Positions 1 to 11,100 of a DNA stretch of 64,000 nt are shown one piece after another; position 1 is the first letter of the stretch; each line of letters opens with the position of its first letter. A program made the position numbers and the translations under genes. The notes under the pieces were generated by a model that was given only the letters and a program-made list of their open reading frames with translations, had not been told where the DNA came from and did not search any database. This DNA is from Fistulifera solaris (lineage: Eukaryota > Bacillariophyta > Bacillariophyceae > Naviculales > Stauroneidaceae). The stretch spans positions 868,001-932,000 of the forward strand of contig AP026167.1 in NCBI GenBank assembly GCA_030295235.1, in the 5' to 3' direction.

Positions 1-186
1 AGTGCAAAATTGATAAGCATTATAGGAATCACAGCAGAATATGTTCATAGGGTTGACTTAGTAAGATGAGACCGACAAGATTTACAAAAGAACAAAATGT
101 CTACGCGCTAAAATACAATATTATCAAAAACAATAGGTATCTCCCACGCCTGCGAATCAATAGCTTGGTATGCACATTGTGCACGA

Positions 187-681
187 TCATGTCTCAATCC
201 GCTGTCGTACGCAACGCTCGGGCTCATCTTGGCCGTCACGATCTCGTTTCTCATCAAGGTAGGCATAGTAAAACGCTCTAAATCCGGCTTCAGTTGCTTC
301 TTTTATTGCACGGTGGCATATTTTATGAGCAAAAGCACCAAGTTTTTCACTGTCCAAGGTATTATCTGATTGTCGAAGCCTATTCGAAACGTGTACAATT
401 AGACGATTCGAAAGAACTCGGTTGTGCTGGCGTTCAGAGAACGATCTAGTATCAAACGGATCCCATTCAGATCCTTGCCATTTCCGTGTCATAGATTGTC
501 TTTTCAGAGATGATCGAAAGCTAATTAAGTCATCAGGCTGGTACCACATGCTCTTCTTCAAAGCATCAAAATCACCTTCCTCAAGCGTCTCCGAAGGGAC
601 AAACACTATTGGTAAAGAGAAACGCACTTTAATCGAGTCGTTCTTTGTTCTTGTTTGCGGTGATTGGAAGGTTTTGCACAT
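187..681 (-). CDS. Hypothetical diatom protein, 164 aa
   Basis: Single-exon frame with an ATG at 681 and a stop at 187. I do not recognise a named family, but the N-terminal stretch with FVPSETLEEGDFDALKKSMW followed by YQPDDLISFRSS resembles a block I associate with many small diatom proteins of unknown function: a basic or hydrophobic strand, then a Trp-Tyr-x-x-x-Asp motif, then a Phe-x-x-Ser helix. The C-terminal half is charged (DEKRDRDGQDEPER) and probably helical. No signal peptide or membrane segment is visible. The family resemblance comes from memory and the function is unknown. It is oriented the same way as eL13 but separated from it by about 590 bases. Confidence 0.55.
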   Translation of the reverse strand: MCKTFQSPQTRTKNDSIKVRFSLPIVFVPSETLEEGDFDALKKSMWYQPDDLISFRSSLKRQSMTRKWQGSEWDPFDTRSFSERQHNRVLSNRLIVHVSNRLRQSDNTLDSEKLGAFAHKICHRAIKEATEAGFRAFYYAYLDEKRDRDGQDEPERCVRQRIET

Positions 682-1272
682 AATCTTTTATCTAGAGGAC
701 TGCAAATGCAAAGGATTGACGAAATGAATGAATACGATATATTTCTGGTCCGTTGTTCGTGATGCGTGTAACGCATAAAATTTAGAAGCGAAATGGAACT
801 CGAAGACAGAAGAATTTTTTTTGTGTGCTTGTGACAGCTTTTGGAAATCCGAAGAACCTTCAAGATTCAGAAACTTCAAGTCGCGGGAGCATACTCTAGA
901 CTTTTGAGTCGTTGAGTCAGGCGTCAGACGTCAGGCGCACATTTGCGTCGTGTGTGTGTTTGTCAGTTTGTTGTCAGCTATCAGTTCCCAACAGTTACAA
1001 TCAAACGGTCCGACCTTTAAGTCCAGTTTGTCCCGGGTCCCGAGTCCCAAAGATGGTCCGTTCTTTCGATTAACTGAAATGCATATCACTTCTAGCTTCT
1101 TGTTGCTTGGTAGCCACAGTCATGTCAACCGCTTTTTCTTCTCTTAATAAAGTTGTCGACTTGACTCGTAATTATCAGAGCTCGGAACAACTAATGTAAT
1201 GAGCTAATGTGGCATTCTGTAATTGACCGGGGAAACAACGACGCTAGTAGTTGCATTTATGTTACGTGATGT
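682..1272. other. Intergenic, 5' of the small hypothetical gene and 3' of eL13
   Basis: No convincing coding frame. It holds the presumed promoter of the minus-strand gene ending at 681 and the 3' flank of eL13. A short run of CGTCAGACGTCAGGCG around 920-935 contains two GACGTC/CGTCAG-like half sites that could be bZIP-binding sequences. This is only suggestive. Confidence 0.4.
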
Positions 1273-1863
1273 TTATTCGTTCTTTTTGCGGTTGATGACA
1301 GCAATTCGTAAGCCAGCAACTTTGTTTTCTTTGGCGGCCGTACGAATAGTGGATACAGCCTCGAACGCCTTCATTTCAGCGGTAACCTCCTGCATTTCAA
1401 TCGCGGGAGCAGGTTTGACAATGGGTTGAACAATACCCTTCAATTGAGGTGGAGCAGCATCTCCTTTCTTAAGCACAACCAATTTCTTCAAGTATTCTTC
1501 CAAGCGCGCAACATTGGCCGTCAAACTCTCCTCCGATTTGTTTCGGCGGCGCCAATCGATGGCGATTCCGATCGTTTGGGCGTAAGAAGGGTTTACCTTG
1601 ACAGCTTTTAGCTCCTCCAACGTGAATCCCTTTCCTAGACGAATCTTAGCCGAGTACTTTTGCGTTGGGCAATGCACAATCGGTCGCAATCGTTCCATCG
1701 GTGCCGGGGCAATTTTAGCGGCCTTGGCAGCACGCTTGACACGGCGTGCTTTCTTGCGAGTGGCCTGGTTCAAGCCGAGCTTGACTTTCAAAGGACCACG
1801 ACTGCTCTCGCAATACTTTTTCTTGCAGTGGATGTTGGGGATGATATTGTTGTGTTTCACCAT
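1273..1863 (-). CDS. RPL13: 60S ribosomal protein eL13 (RPL13)
   Basis: A 196-residue single-exon gene with an ATG at 1863. The N-terminus (MVKHNNIIPNIHCKKKY) is the eL13 version of the N-x-I/L-P-N-x-H motif. It is followed by the conserved basic helix with LNQATRKKARRVKRAAKAAK, the central RPIVHCPTQKYSAKIRLG block, and FTLEELKAVKVNPSYAQTIG..IDWRRRNKSEES, which are the strongest eL13 signatures. Length fits the family (about 200 residues). eL13 is a structural protein of the large cytosolic ribosomal subunit near helix ES7. No intron is needed. The gene is divergent from eIF3g, about 1.2 kb away. Confidence 0.96.
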   Translation of the reverse strand: MVKHNNIIPNIHCKKKYCESSRGPLKVKLGLNQATRKKARRVKRAAKAAKIAPAPMERLRPIVHCPTQKYSAKIRLGKGFTLEELKAVKVNPSYAQTIGIAIDWRRRNKSEESLTANVARLEEYLKKLVVLKKGDAAPPQLKGIVQPIVKPAPAIEMQEVTAEMKAFEAVSTIRTAAKENKVAGLRIAVINRKKNE

Positions 1864-2537
1864 TTTAGCGTGTTAATGTGTTTACAAACTTAAGAAGAAA
1901 AGAAATCAAAATTGAGCACGTGAGAGAGGCAGGCGAGAGCGAAAAGTTATTTTTACGAAATATTTTCAAAGCTCTGGAAAAGCGCTCGGCTCAACCAATA
2001 AGCTACAGCTTCCTTTCAAATACTCCGTACTAATTTGCAATTCGGGCCTTTGTGCCAAAAGGAAAAGCCAGGCGCAAATAAAACTTCGGTATGGACAACT
2101 TTTTTCAGCGTTCTTGCGCTAATGCGAATGGACCAATTAAAAACAACATTCTATTGGACGAAAAAGGGTCAGCATACCTTGAACAACGAAACGAAATACT
2201 CTGTCGCAGTTGATGCGCGTGGTGGGCGAACGATGAAAATCCCCTCGTTGCGATGTAGTAGAGCGAGAAGCGGTAAACGAGTTTTGCTTGACTTTCTAGT
2301 ACTCACTTCTTGTTCTACAGTGGATGATCACCTTAATCGTAAAAACAGTTATGTGTACCGGTACGATTTATTGCAACGTCGGGAACGAATTATTGAAACA
2401 GACATGAGCCACCATAAATTACCAAAGGACGCTTATTTGTGTTCAGATTATTTGTGTTCATTATTCTGACGAGGTGCAATGGTGAAGCAATCACGTTTCT
2501 ATCTCATGTACGAGCAGCTACGACAATAACAATACGA

Positions 2538-2698
2538 TTTGGGGGTGTAGCGTGTTTTCACGTTCCCACATAATATGGGGGTGTGGTTTTTTCACCTGAC
2601 CAGAAAATCTGGGAGTGTGGATTTTCACGTATCCAGAAAATATGAGCGAGTGGTGTTTTCACCCCAGAAAATCTGGGAGTGTGGTGTTTTTCACGTCC
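2538..2698 (-). repeat. Degenerate minisatellite, about five units
   Basis: Repeated blocks of the form CCAGAAAATATGAGCGAGTG followed by GTGTTTTCAC, with unit length near 34 bases and much divergence. The reverse complement matches the better conserved array at about 45231-45590. Confidence 0.75.
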
Positions 2699-3009
2699 GG
2701 TTTGCTGGTACATGTCCATTATTTGTTCACGGCAAATAGCTTCGACAGACAGGCCATTACCAGGCGAACCTGCCTGCCTCTATCCCTCTGCCCGCTGCCC
2801 GCTCACACTCCCACCAAAGGAGTACACCGCCCACAAGCCCGAAGTCACACCCGTTTTCACACCAACCCTAAAAAACCAAACCCCGTTTTCCCAAACCCCA
2901 ACCGACCTCTCAACCACAAACCTTTTGCCGTCTGCCCTCTCTCCTGTTTTGTTGCTTTCACCAGAATGAATTTTGATAGCGTTTCAGGTTGAATGCACAA
3001 GGTCTACAA

Positions 3010-3031
3010 TCTCTCTCTCTCTCTCTCTCTT
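3010..3031. repeat. CT microsatellite
   Basis: About ten CT dinucleotides ending in TTC, some 55 bases upstream of the eIF3g start, so probably in the 5' leader or core promoter. Confidence 0.9.
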
Positions 3032-3087
3032 TCTTCGATTGCTTTTTAGATAATTGACACCGTTGTGTAAACAAGTTTTAACAAAAG

Positions 3088-4044
3088 ATGCCTATTACAC
3101 CACGTTGGGGCGACGAAGACGATGATTCGGACGACGAACAGCAGCGCGTTCACCGCGATCCAAAACAAGTTGTCATTCCTCCCACGCACAAATCTCGCGT
3201 AGACTCGAAAGGGATTCAAGTTGTCACATCGTATCGTCTGAATCCCAACAATCATTCTCAGCTGCTCAAAACAGTCACAAAGGTCAAAGTCTCTGTAGAG
3301 CGTGTGCGTGAAGCGAAAGCGGTGGAAGAACGCAGACAATGGAGCAAGTTCGGACAGGCGCTCATTGACGAAAAGGAAAATACGAAAACGACCGTGCAAT
3401 CCAAAGATGAAATCCTCATGGAAGATCCTCACGCCGATACTGATTTACAAGACGAAGACCCTGGAAAGGCTATTGCGGGTAACCTCAATGAGTTCTGGGC
3501 GAAGCAACAAAGACGTCAACTCGAACGTAAATACGATGTTACGGGTAATGCTGAGCCGCAAGATGCGGGATGGACGCAGGTGGGAACCGGAGCTGCTGCT
3601 CCTTCGACTGGAAAGTATGTGCCTCCGGCGGCGCGTGGTGGTGCCAGCGGCGGTAGCAGTGCATTTAAGCCGGAACGCCGAATGGACGATCTGAATACGA
3701 TTCGTGTCACTAACTTGTCGGAAAACACAAGCGAACACGATTTACAAGAATTGTTTGCACGATATGGTCGTATTTCTCGTGTGTACTTGGCGAAAGACAA
3801 GGAAACGATGCAGTCCCGAGGATTCGCTTTTGTTTCCTTCGTCATGCAATCGGATGCTGCCAAGGCTATGGAGGCGTTGCAAGGCTATGGTTACGATCAT
3901 TTGATTTTGAAACTAGAATGGGCCCGTCCGAATGCTCCCAAAGATCCTGCAACAAGTGGTACCGAGTTCCGCAGTGGGTATGGTAAAGCTTTGGCACAGG
4001 ATACTACGGCAAAAGTATCGTATGCTTCCAATCTTACAAAATAA
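3088..4044 (+). CDS. EIF3G: Eukaryotic translation initiation factor 3 subunit G
   Basis: A 318-residue single-exon protein whose ATG at 3088 sits in an AAAAGATG context. The N-terminal half has the acidic WGDEDDDSDDE start typical of eIF3g and the eIF3g N-terminal domain. A flexible linker (about residues 165-200, rich in Gly, Ala and Ser) follows. The C-terminal RRM spans about residues 203-283, with RNP2 as TIRVTNL and RNP1 as RGFAFVSF. eIF3g binds eIF3i and the mRNA entry region of the 40S subunit and promotes scanning. The classic zinc-knuckle CxxC..HWxxxCP seen in animal eIF3g is not evident between residues 130 and 165, where the protein instead reads FWAKQQRRQLERKYD. That absence fits other protists but I cannot verify it. 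Confidence 0.95.
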   Translation: MPITPRWGDEDDDSDDEQQRVHRDPKQVVIPPTHKSRVDSKGIQVVTSYRLNPNNHSQLLKTVTKVKVSVERVREAKAVEERRQWSKFGQALIDEKENTKTTVQSKDEILMEDPHADTDLQDEDPGKAIAGNLNEFWAKQQRRQLERKYDVTGNAEPQDAGWTQVGTGAAAPSTGKYVPPAARGGASGGSSAFKPERRMDDLNTIRVTNLSENTSEHDLQELFARYGRISRVYLAKDKETMQSRGFAFVSFVMQSDAAKAMEALQGYGYDHLILKLEWARPNAPKDPATSGTEFRSGYGKALAQDTTAKVSYASNLTK

Positions 4045-4535
4045 ATAATCAGAGTGAATTTGTGAACTTGTTCAATGAGGAAATCTGACGTTTTGATTAG
4101 ATGAATGATTCGGAGCACGCGTTTGCACTGATTTAGATAGGTTCGCTAATCTGTAAAACCTTTTTCTGCGCAGCAAACCGTTAGACTCTAGAGTTTTTTT
4201 AATTTGCTGTACTATCAAGAGATTGGAAACGAATAACTAGTACCAGGTTTACAACTTAGACGTTTCGACTGCGATAGACCTAGTCGATCCGGGATCCGAT
4301 CGCGTGCAAAGCAGCAGGCCGTAGCGTTGTGACACGTACCAAGTACGTACTTCGAACGGTTTTCCAGTTTCCAGTTTCCAGGTCTCGGTAGTTGCGCGTC
4401 GTCCTCATTTTCTCGCTCAACTTCATTTGTTTTGATCGAACTCTACTCGTTCCTCCTTGCGAGAGAGCATTGTGTCGCCTGTAAACGCTCCTCTACGACT
4501 TAATAGACTGACTAGAAAGGAAGTTGACGTTAGAG
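4045..4535. other. Intergenic, upstream of lumen-protein gene
   Basis: No gene seen. It contains short direct repeats (TTTCCAGTTTCCAG near 4361-4380) and one TACCAGGTT near 4241, a near match to the dispersed TACCAGGTA motif. Confidence 0.4.
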
Positions 4536-4970
4536 ATGGGTCTGTTTCATAAGACAAAACGATCCGCCTGCACCAGTTTCATCTGGATTATGTTTTTTGC
4601 CACTAGTGTTGCGGGGTGGACTACTTCATTACAATCAAAGAGACCAAGCGATACACAACTTGATGCTACAACACGCCGCGCGTTTCTTTTTACAACAGCC
4701 ACGACGACTGCCGCTTCCTTAATTCCTTTTGTAACGTACGCAAACGATTCCTCCGACAACCCAAAAATCGATCCATTCGATGCGATGAGTGACGCACTCC
4801 GACAACAAGGATGGCCGAATTCGGCATCGCCTTTACCGATTCCCTCCAATAGCTCGCTGAGTACAAGCGACAACAGTGGTGTTGAAATAAAGAGGGTGTC
4901 GTCTGACTTTGAAAACGCCCTCCAGCAAGCCGTCAAGAGGAAACAAGTTGATCCTCGCACTCATGGTTGA
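4536..4970 (+). CDS. Probable thylakoid-lumen protein with bipartite plastid and Tat signals, 144 aa
   Basis: The first in-frame ATG is at 4536, preceded only by a TTG. Residues 1-31 form an ER-type signal peptide (basic start, hydrophobic FIWIMFFATSVAG) ending at A-G/W. An aromatic residue just after the cleavage site is the diatom plastid-entry hallmark. A Ser/Thr-rich transit stretch follows, then a twin-arginine motif TRRAFLF at about residues 47-53 with a hydrophobic stretch ending in TYA, a lumenal Tat signal. The mature part is only about 75 residues and ends in the helix DFENALQQAVKRKQVDPRTHG. I recognise no enzyme domain. Location in the thylakoid lumen is inferred from the three-part presequence. 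It could be a small photosystem-associated protein. Confidence 0.8.
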   Translation: MGLFHKTKRSACTSFIWIMFFATSVAGWTTSLQSKRPSDTQLDATTRRAFLFTTATTTAASLIPFVTYANDSSDNPKIDPFDAMSDALRQQGWPNSASPLPIPSNSSLSTSDNSGVEIKRVSSDFENALQQAVKRKQVDPRTHG

Positions 4971-5405
4971 TTCTGCTCTCATTTTAAGAACTAAAACTTT
5001 GCAAGGGTATCATTCATCTCATCTTTTGATCTTCGCAAGCGTGCTTGCGCGATCTCTCACAATACGAACATCGGTTTTTTACTTGATCAAACGAGATAAT
5101 TGATCTGTTGTTTGCAACCTATTAAGTAAACAAGTATTTCACACCGATGATGGAATGATTTCAAGATTTCCCTTTTTAATCGTAGAAAGTAGCAAGGCTA
5201 GGCTATCTGAAGTACTTGTTTGCGCACTAGATTATTTATTTATAGAAAGGTAATCGCACGTTTCGCGGTGAAAGCCATGCCTATCGTTTTCGCAGCAATC
5301 TGTAAGATTCGATAATCACATATTCATTGAATCGGTATAATCTTTTTATTGAACATGTTGTTCATCCTTCAGCTATCATGAAGAATTGATTTTTAATAAA
5401 TTCAA
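4971..5405. other. Intergenic between convergent genes
   Basis: The 3' ends of the lumen-protein gene and of the Vti1-like gene face each other here. It is AT-rich and no additional gene is seen. Confidence 0.5.
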
Positions 5406-6017
5406 TCAACGCCACATGGCCCACAACAAAAAGAGAAATGCCAATACTAGACCGATTGCTATCCCATATACAATCATCTTTTGTTGCACTTGCCTTCGAC
5501 TCATGCTGGTCAAAATGCGTCGCGCCCGTCCCGTCATTCCGGAGACTTCTCTCACACGACCGTGTGCATTCAATAATGTCTCCCGATTGTTACCCAACTC
5601 TTCGGTAATTTCCAAAGCCACAGCTTCCGTTTCTTGCATCGTCCGACGAGCCCGTTCAAGTGTATCATTTTGATTCGAAAGCATATCTTCATTCTTTTGT
5701 AAAACTCTACGTTCATAGTCGCCGTTGCTATTTTTTGTGCCGCCCAGCAGGGACTGTTTGTCACTCTTTTGTTGTACAGCTTGATACTGCGACTTGGCTT
5801 GACGCACTTTTTGTAGCAGCAAGTTTTTGACGTTCGTGGAAGGCTGCGATCGTGCTTCCAACGCCATTTGCTTAATTAAATCATCACATTGTTGCAACAG
5901 GTTTTTCGTAAAAGCACCGGGAGGTTCCGTCGACAAGGAGTTTTCAATTTGTTGCAATAGCGATTGAAATTCGTCGTCGTATCGTTGAAATGTCGTATCA
6001 CTGTCTGCCATTGTCAT
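5406..6017 (-). CDS. VTI1: Vti1-family Qb-SNARE
   Basis: A 203-residue tail-anchored protein with an ATG at 6017 (a second ATG two codons later is also possible). The N-terminal about 100 residues are helical, like the Vti1 N-terminal regulatory bundle. The SNARE motif runs from about residue 110 to 175 (LERARRTMQETEAVALEITEE onward) and its end carries GRARRILTSMSRRQVQQKMI. That matches the Vti1 pattern of a basic region immediately before the membrane anchor. The anchor itself is YGIAIGLVLAFLFLLWAMW. Vti1 proteins act in Golgi-endosome and vacuolar fusion. The zero-layer residue expected in a Q-SNARE would fall near the ITEELGNNRETL segment. Confidence in the subfamily is good but not complete. 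Confidence 0.88.
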   Translation of the reverse strand: MTMADSDTTFQRYDDEFQSLLQQIENSLSTEPPGAFTKNLLQQCDDLIKQMALEARSQPSTNVKNLLLQKVRQAKSQYQAVQQKSDKQSLLGGTKNSNGDYERRVLQKNEDMLSNQNDTLERARRTMQETEAVALEITEELGNNRETLLNAHGRVREVSGMTGRARRILTSMSRRQVQQKMIVYGIAIGLVLAFLFLLWAMWR

Positions 6018-6593
6018 TAATTATTAATATCTAGAAGTAATAATTCTTTCGGTTGACTAGTTAAAGTTGTTGGAGTGCAAATGCAAGTGAACCTGCAGTT
6101 CGCAATAACCGTCTTTAGCGGTTGCTTTTCGTTGCGTTTTTTTTTTTGCAAAGGTGCGTGTTGCGTGATGAGAAAAGAACTGCGGCCATTTTTGTTCACC
6201 GTCAACCATTTTCATTCCCGTTTAGGACGCGCTACGACAAAAACTGAAGAGAGCCGATGTGGCTTACGGAGTGGCCCAAAGTGTAGGCGGTAGGCTCAAT
6301 TAACCACGACTGCATTTCAATCATGAAAAAATGAAATTGAAGCCCGAAGCCTTATCGGATATACCAGACAGATTCTATGTAGTTGTACTTGTACTTGTAC
6401 TTGTACCAGGTACCGGTACCGGTAATTGTGTTTTGTACCAGGTATCATCCTCATCATCCATCATCTCAAATTATTACTTCGAGTATTACCAGGTATACTT
6501 GGTAGACATTAAATTCATGAAACAATCATACAGCAGCATCCTTTCTTGAAGTATATGTATATACAAGTACTGGTAGTGAGCTGTTACAACGCG
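6018..6593. other. Intergenic with TACCAGGTA cluster and TTGTAC repeats
   Basis: Divergent region between the Vti1-like gene and the RNA methyltransferase. At 6380-6500 it holds a CTTGTA repeat, a GGTACCGGTACCGG palindrome and three exact TACCAGGTA motifs within 92 bases (6404, 6436, 6487). This is the densest cluster of that motif in the window. Confidence 0.6.
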
Positions 6594-7568
6594 ATGGCAC
6601 CGTTTATTAACCTTTTCTGGATCATGTTCTCTTTTGTCCGTCATCCTGTCTGTCGAAAGGTACAAGGTTCTGCTCCTCATTGTTATTCGTCGTCATCACG
6701 GTTACTCTTGACCGTCAAGAATGTCATAACCAGCCCAAAATCAAATACAATCCAAAAAGTACAAAAGCTACTCCAACAGCGCAAAAAGCGTCTCGAATAC
6801 AATCAGGTTGTCGTCGAAGGACCCCGAAGTGTCTTCGATTTATTGAAAACGCACCCCAAGGTTGTACGACAGGTTATTGCTGATATCGATCAAACTCATT
6901 ATCATACTGCACTATCACAATACGACAAGGAACTGGAAATATACCACGCTACCGCGGCAGCTCTACAGTCCTGTTCTGATACCAATCAGGGTATCGTTGC
7001 TGTATGCGATATCCCACAACCAGGTTCGGTGGTACCTTCTTCCAAGTTACAACGCGTCACACTTATTTTGGATGCATTGCAAGATCCGGGTAATGTCGGT
7101 ACATTGATTCGATCCGCGGCAGCAACCGGAGTTGTAGAGCACATTTATTTTTTGCCAGGAACCTGTGATCCGTGGAATCCGAAAGCATTGCGAGCGGCCA
7201 TGGCGTCTACGTTTGGAATATCGATGAAATTTATGGATTCATGGGATGAGTGTCTGCAAGAACTGCGTCAACAGCAATCGTACGCTCACTTTCCGATTTA
7301 TGCAGCCGCCATGACCACTGAGTCGAAGTGTTATCATGAAATCATTTCAAATTGGGCCAAAGAGCCAGATACGCATAAAATGGCACTGATCTTGGGATCT
7401 GAAGGTAATGGTCTATCACCTGAAATTCAACAAGCTTTGAAAAGTCGTGAGATGCAAGCTTTGTACATTCCAATGCAACCCGTAGTCGAAAGTTTGAATG
7501 CAGCAGTATGTGGAAGTATTCTATTGTATGAAGTTCTGCGTTGTCTAGAATCCTCAAAACAGAGATAG
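6594..7568 (+). CDS. SpoU/TrmH-family RNA 2'-O-ribose methyltransferase
   Basis: The frame is open upstream, but the first well-placed ATG is at 6594 (another at 6555), giving about 324 residues. All three SpoU motifs are present in the C-terminal half. Motif 1 is DALQDPGNVGTLIRSAAATG, motif 2 LILGSEGNGLSPEI, and motif 3 IPMQPVVESLNAAVCGSILL, which together form the trefoil-knot SAM site and dimer interface. The upstream part has the SpoU substrate-binding block beginning KVQKLLQQRKKRLEYNQVVV and EGPRSVFDLL. The hydrophobic, basic N-terminus (MAPFINLFWIMFSFVRHPVC) suggests an organelle presequence. The closest group may be the mitochondrial MRM3-like enzymes that methylate large-subunit rRNA, but plastid or cytosolic targets cannot be excluded. 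Confidence 0.9.
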   Translation: MAPFINLFWIMFSFVRHPVCRKVQGSAPHCYSSSSRLLLTVKNVITSPKSNTIQKVQKLLQQRKKRLEYNQVVVEGPRSVFDLLKTHPKVVRQVIADIDQTHYHTALSQYDKELEIYHATAAALQSCSDTNQGIVAVCDIPQPGSVVPSSKLQRVTLILDALQDPGNVGTLIRSAAATGVVEHIYFLPGTCDPWNPKALRAAMASTFGISMKFMDSWDECLQELRQQQSYAHFPIYAAAMTTESKCYHEIISNWAKEPDTHKMALILGSEGNGLSPEIQQALKSREMQALYIPMQPVVESLNAAVCGSILLYEVLRCLESSKQR

Positions 7569-8145
7569 TGGATGTAACTCGATCATGTCATTGTATTCCT
7601 TGTTTGTTAAATGGTGAAAAGTGGCTAGAGTGTCGATGTGATAATTCACCGGTGGCTTACCTCGAATAGTTCGTGACTGGAATTGGTTTCGAGTCAGGCT
7701 AAAGTGTCGTCTACACTTTGAATGACACTCAAAGTAATCAATTCCTCGAAAGGCGACTAACGTTATTCTTTCCAGCGATAACATTTACATTAGATGCTAT
7801 CGTCACTGCAGCTGTTGCTTCTACCTTCACAATCCTTTATTTATACTTTTGATTATTTGGTCTCCTAACTGACGGCTCACGATGCGATAAACAGCCTTTG
7901 GCGGTCTGGCACTTGTCCGTGAAAGTACTTTCCGCCGTCCGTCCCCACATCAGCTGGAAACAAACGCGCGGCGTGAGATGATTTTTTTTTGACCGGGAAG
8001 ACGATCGAGAGGGCAAAGATCGTTCTCAGTTCTCAGCGTCTTGACGAGTCAATGGGACTATCTTTGGTTAACTTAATCATAATATACTGCTTGAATTCGA
8101 TCAGTTCCTTCTAAGTTGTTACTTAGAAAAGAGATTCTTTGAAGG
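7569..8145. other. Intergenic, promoter of GCN1
   Basis: No gene seen. It contains an inverted-looking pair around 7690-7735 (GTGTCGTCTACACTTTGAATGACACTC) and the presumed GCN1 promoter. Confidence 0.4.
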
Positions 8146-11100
8146 ATGAACGACAACGAAGAACTGACGCCTGCAACTACCGAAGTCACTGAAGCGACAA
8201 TCCGCGAGCAAATCTTGACATTGGTTTCGTGTGCGCCGGACGTCTGGACTTCGAAACAACGCGCTACCTTTCTGCAGAAAATAAATGAATTGATTGAGCA
8301 AGAACCACTTGCGCGTCGTATTTTGTCCGAGTGGAAAGGTAAGGAGTTGATGTGACAATTTCTAGCGCAGTTTCTCATTATTTAGTCTCACATCCTACTT
8401 CTTATTTGAACAACATCGTTCGCAGAGTTGCAGTGCTCTTCGATACACGCTTATAAGCGCGTGGTTCCTTTGTACACGCGATCAATTGTTTTGTCGCTCG
8501 CGGAATCATCATCAGAGGTATCACAGGGCGAAGGAGAGGGTAATATGGCGTCGACAACAGCCAATCTTTGTCAACAACTGGCTCGTTTGTTATACGCCGC
8601 TCAGAGTGCTACTTTACTGCAACAAGCCGCTCAACAACTGGTTGGTACTAGCAACAGTAGTGAGTCGCTCACTTTAGAGGACAAGAAGAAATTGGTGGAT
8701 CTCTTGCAGAATGCAAGTGATAATTCATCCACTTTCATCGTTTGCTTGTCCTTGGGAGCAGTCTTGGACCCGCAACGAGATTGGATATCATTGTTGTTGC
8801 AGCATTCCCTGGCTCACTTTTCCAGTTCTAGTGACCTGCGGTTGGCGGCTCCCATCTGGGCCACGCAGCATGGTGGCAACATCTGGCAAACGACCATTGC
8901 ACCCGCTCTGCTTCTGAAAGTAAAGTCACATCCTGACCGAGCGTTGGACACTGTTTTAGGTTGGATTCAGGGACTGGCTGAGCACGCGGATGCTGTGGCG
9001 TTGGATGACGAATGGATTCAATGGTTGCTGCAGAAACACATTGTACAAGGCAACAACGAGGAAAACCGAATGTCGGCGCAACAAATTCTTCAAGTCAGTG
9101 CACGACAATCTGGTGACGCTACCTATGCTATAGCCAAAGCTGTGGCACAAGTTCAGACATCACAAGTCGGTGTGCGTATGGCGTGCTACACACTTTTGCA
9201 ACAACTGGCGTATGACTTGCAACAATTCAAGGAAGCGAGAAAGATATCTTCGCTACAAGGTGTATGGGAGGGACTATTTACACTCTTTGCTAAAGAAACG
9301 AAACCAGAGCCCAAACGATGTGGGACTGAAGCTTTGGTCGAGTGGATGGTTGCGGCGAAACAGCAGGGCGTCGATTATACACCAGCCTTGCAATTTTTTC
9401 AGACTCCACTCCAGTCCAAACAGATGAATACGTCCGAAGCCGCTCGCTTATGGGCAGTACTGGTGGAAAAGGTACAGCCCGATGTTTTGCAAGCTATCGT
9501 GTTGGATTTGTGGACGGCGGGTTCGGATAAGACATGGAACCAAGCAACAGAAGGTATGCTGGAGACAGCGTCCAAGAAGAAGGCAGCACACGTGGATGGA
9601 CTTGTGGCCATTTATTTTGCATTATTGCTTGCGATTGGAACCAAAACATCTTTGCCATTGCAACCCACTGTCACCAAAGTCCTTACGACGAGCAGTTCCT
9701 TTCTTTACAGCGCTCCATTACTGGATTCCGTACCGAGTACACCGTTGATCAGTATGATTTTACCCCAAGTTCTTGCTCTTTACACGCAATGGAGTCATGA
9801 ACAAAAGTCGCCTTCCTCGTATCCAAAACTCTTTCCCTCCAGCCAAGCCGCCATTCGCGCTCTGGTGGTCTGCATTCTCAATCCGTGTAGTACCCATCCG
9901 CCCGACAATGTGCGAACCGCACAACAACACTACGCCAGCAATGCCCTCGTCACGGTATTGGAACGAATTCTACGATGTGAACCTTCTACAGTAGCGCCAT
10001 TAGTCACTGTCTTGTTCGATGCGGTCCAACAAGCATGTCGTGCTTTTGAATCGCAAGATATTTCCGAAGACGCCCCTGATTCGAACACCAAAATGAAAGG
10101 AAATGCAAGTAAAGACGCAGCCCACAGGGGTTTTGACTGCAATGCCGTCCGGCGCGTTGCGAGGCTTCTTGCAGTAGACATTGATCCGACACATATGGCA
10201 CGTGTCTTGGTCTTAATGCATGCTGGGTCATCCACGCGAAACACTGGGCATCAACGAGCTGCACTTATTATTAATACCCGAAGTGCGTTAGCCGAGGTTC
10301 TAGATTGGGCGGGGGCTGCGTTTAATCTGGATGAATTAGGACAGGAGATTGTTCGATTAGCTAGTGATGGACGGTATGACGCCGAATCTAGTATGAGCCA
10401 AACCATTCATCGTTCATCGTGCAGTCTCCTCGTGAGTCTCGGAGTTATCGCTAGCAATGACGCTACTGACAATGACAAAGAAGAACCATATCACATCGTT
10501 CACAAATTGTGCGTGGAGATCATTAGTCCAAAGGTTGCCGCCAAACTGAGTGAATGCTTGGATCAAGTAGAAACGTTGAGTGCAGATGACATGGAGATCT
10601 ATTTGACACCGCTCGGTACTTTGTGTGAACAGAGAGAGGAACGCGACGAAAACAGGAACAGAAAGACCGGCAAGCGATTAACTGAAGACGAAGAATGGGA
10701 ATTACAAACCAAAAAGGAGCTTGCTTTTTAAAAAAAAAGGACGGCGTTCATGGATTGACGGAAGAGCAGAAAAAGAAAATTAAAGAGCAGGATGTTGAAC
10801 GTGAACGAATCAAATCCCTTGTGAACGGGAACTTTGCGTCAACTTTGGAATGCATCCAATATCTCTCATCTTCTGACATTGAAGTCGGTAACTCTTGCCT
10901 CGCAACTTTCGCTGATCCTGTCCTTCGTTCCGCGGTTTCAATGTGCCCCGCTATACTTGCTCTACGTAATATCCGTGTTGCATGCTACGATACTCTGACA
11001 ACGCTGGCAAGTTGCGTTTATGAAATTGACGAGAAACATGCCTCCGCTATGGTTCATGCACTTCTCATCAGTTGCAGACGACCGACATCCACTGATGGAA

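Larger units (their letters stand above)
1864..3087. other. Intergenic between eL13 and eIF3g
   Basis: Divergent promoter region of two translation genes. It contains a degenerate minisatellite at about 2538-2698 and a CT microsatellite at 3010-3031. A plus-strand open frame at 2035-2469 has no ATG at its recorded start and no recognisable motif, so I do not call it a gene. Confidence 0.5.

Noticed and set aside
2035-2469. Plus-strand 144-codon open frame
   Set aside because: Begins with TTG, shows no recognisable motif, and lies in a repeat-containing promoter region.
10725-10740. Programmed -1 frameshift in GCN1 at the T5A9 tract
   Set aside because: The tract is slippery and the geometry allows a -1 shift, but it is not a canonical X-XXY-YYZ heptamer, GCN1 is not known to use recoding, and a second frame change plus similar slips in other genes point to assembly error.
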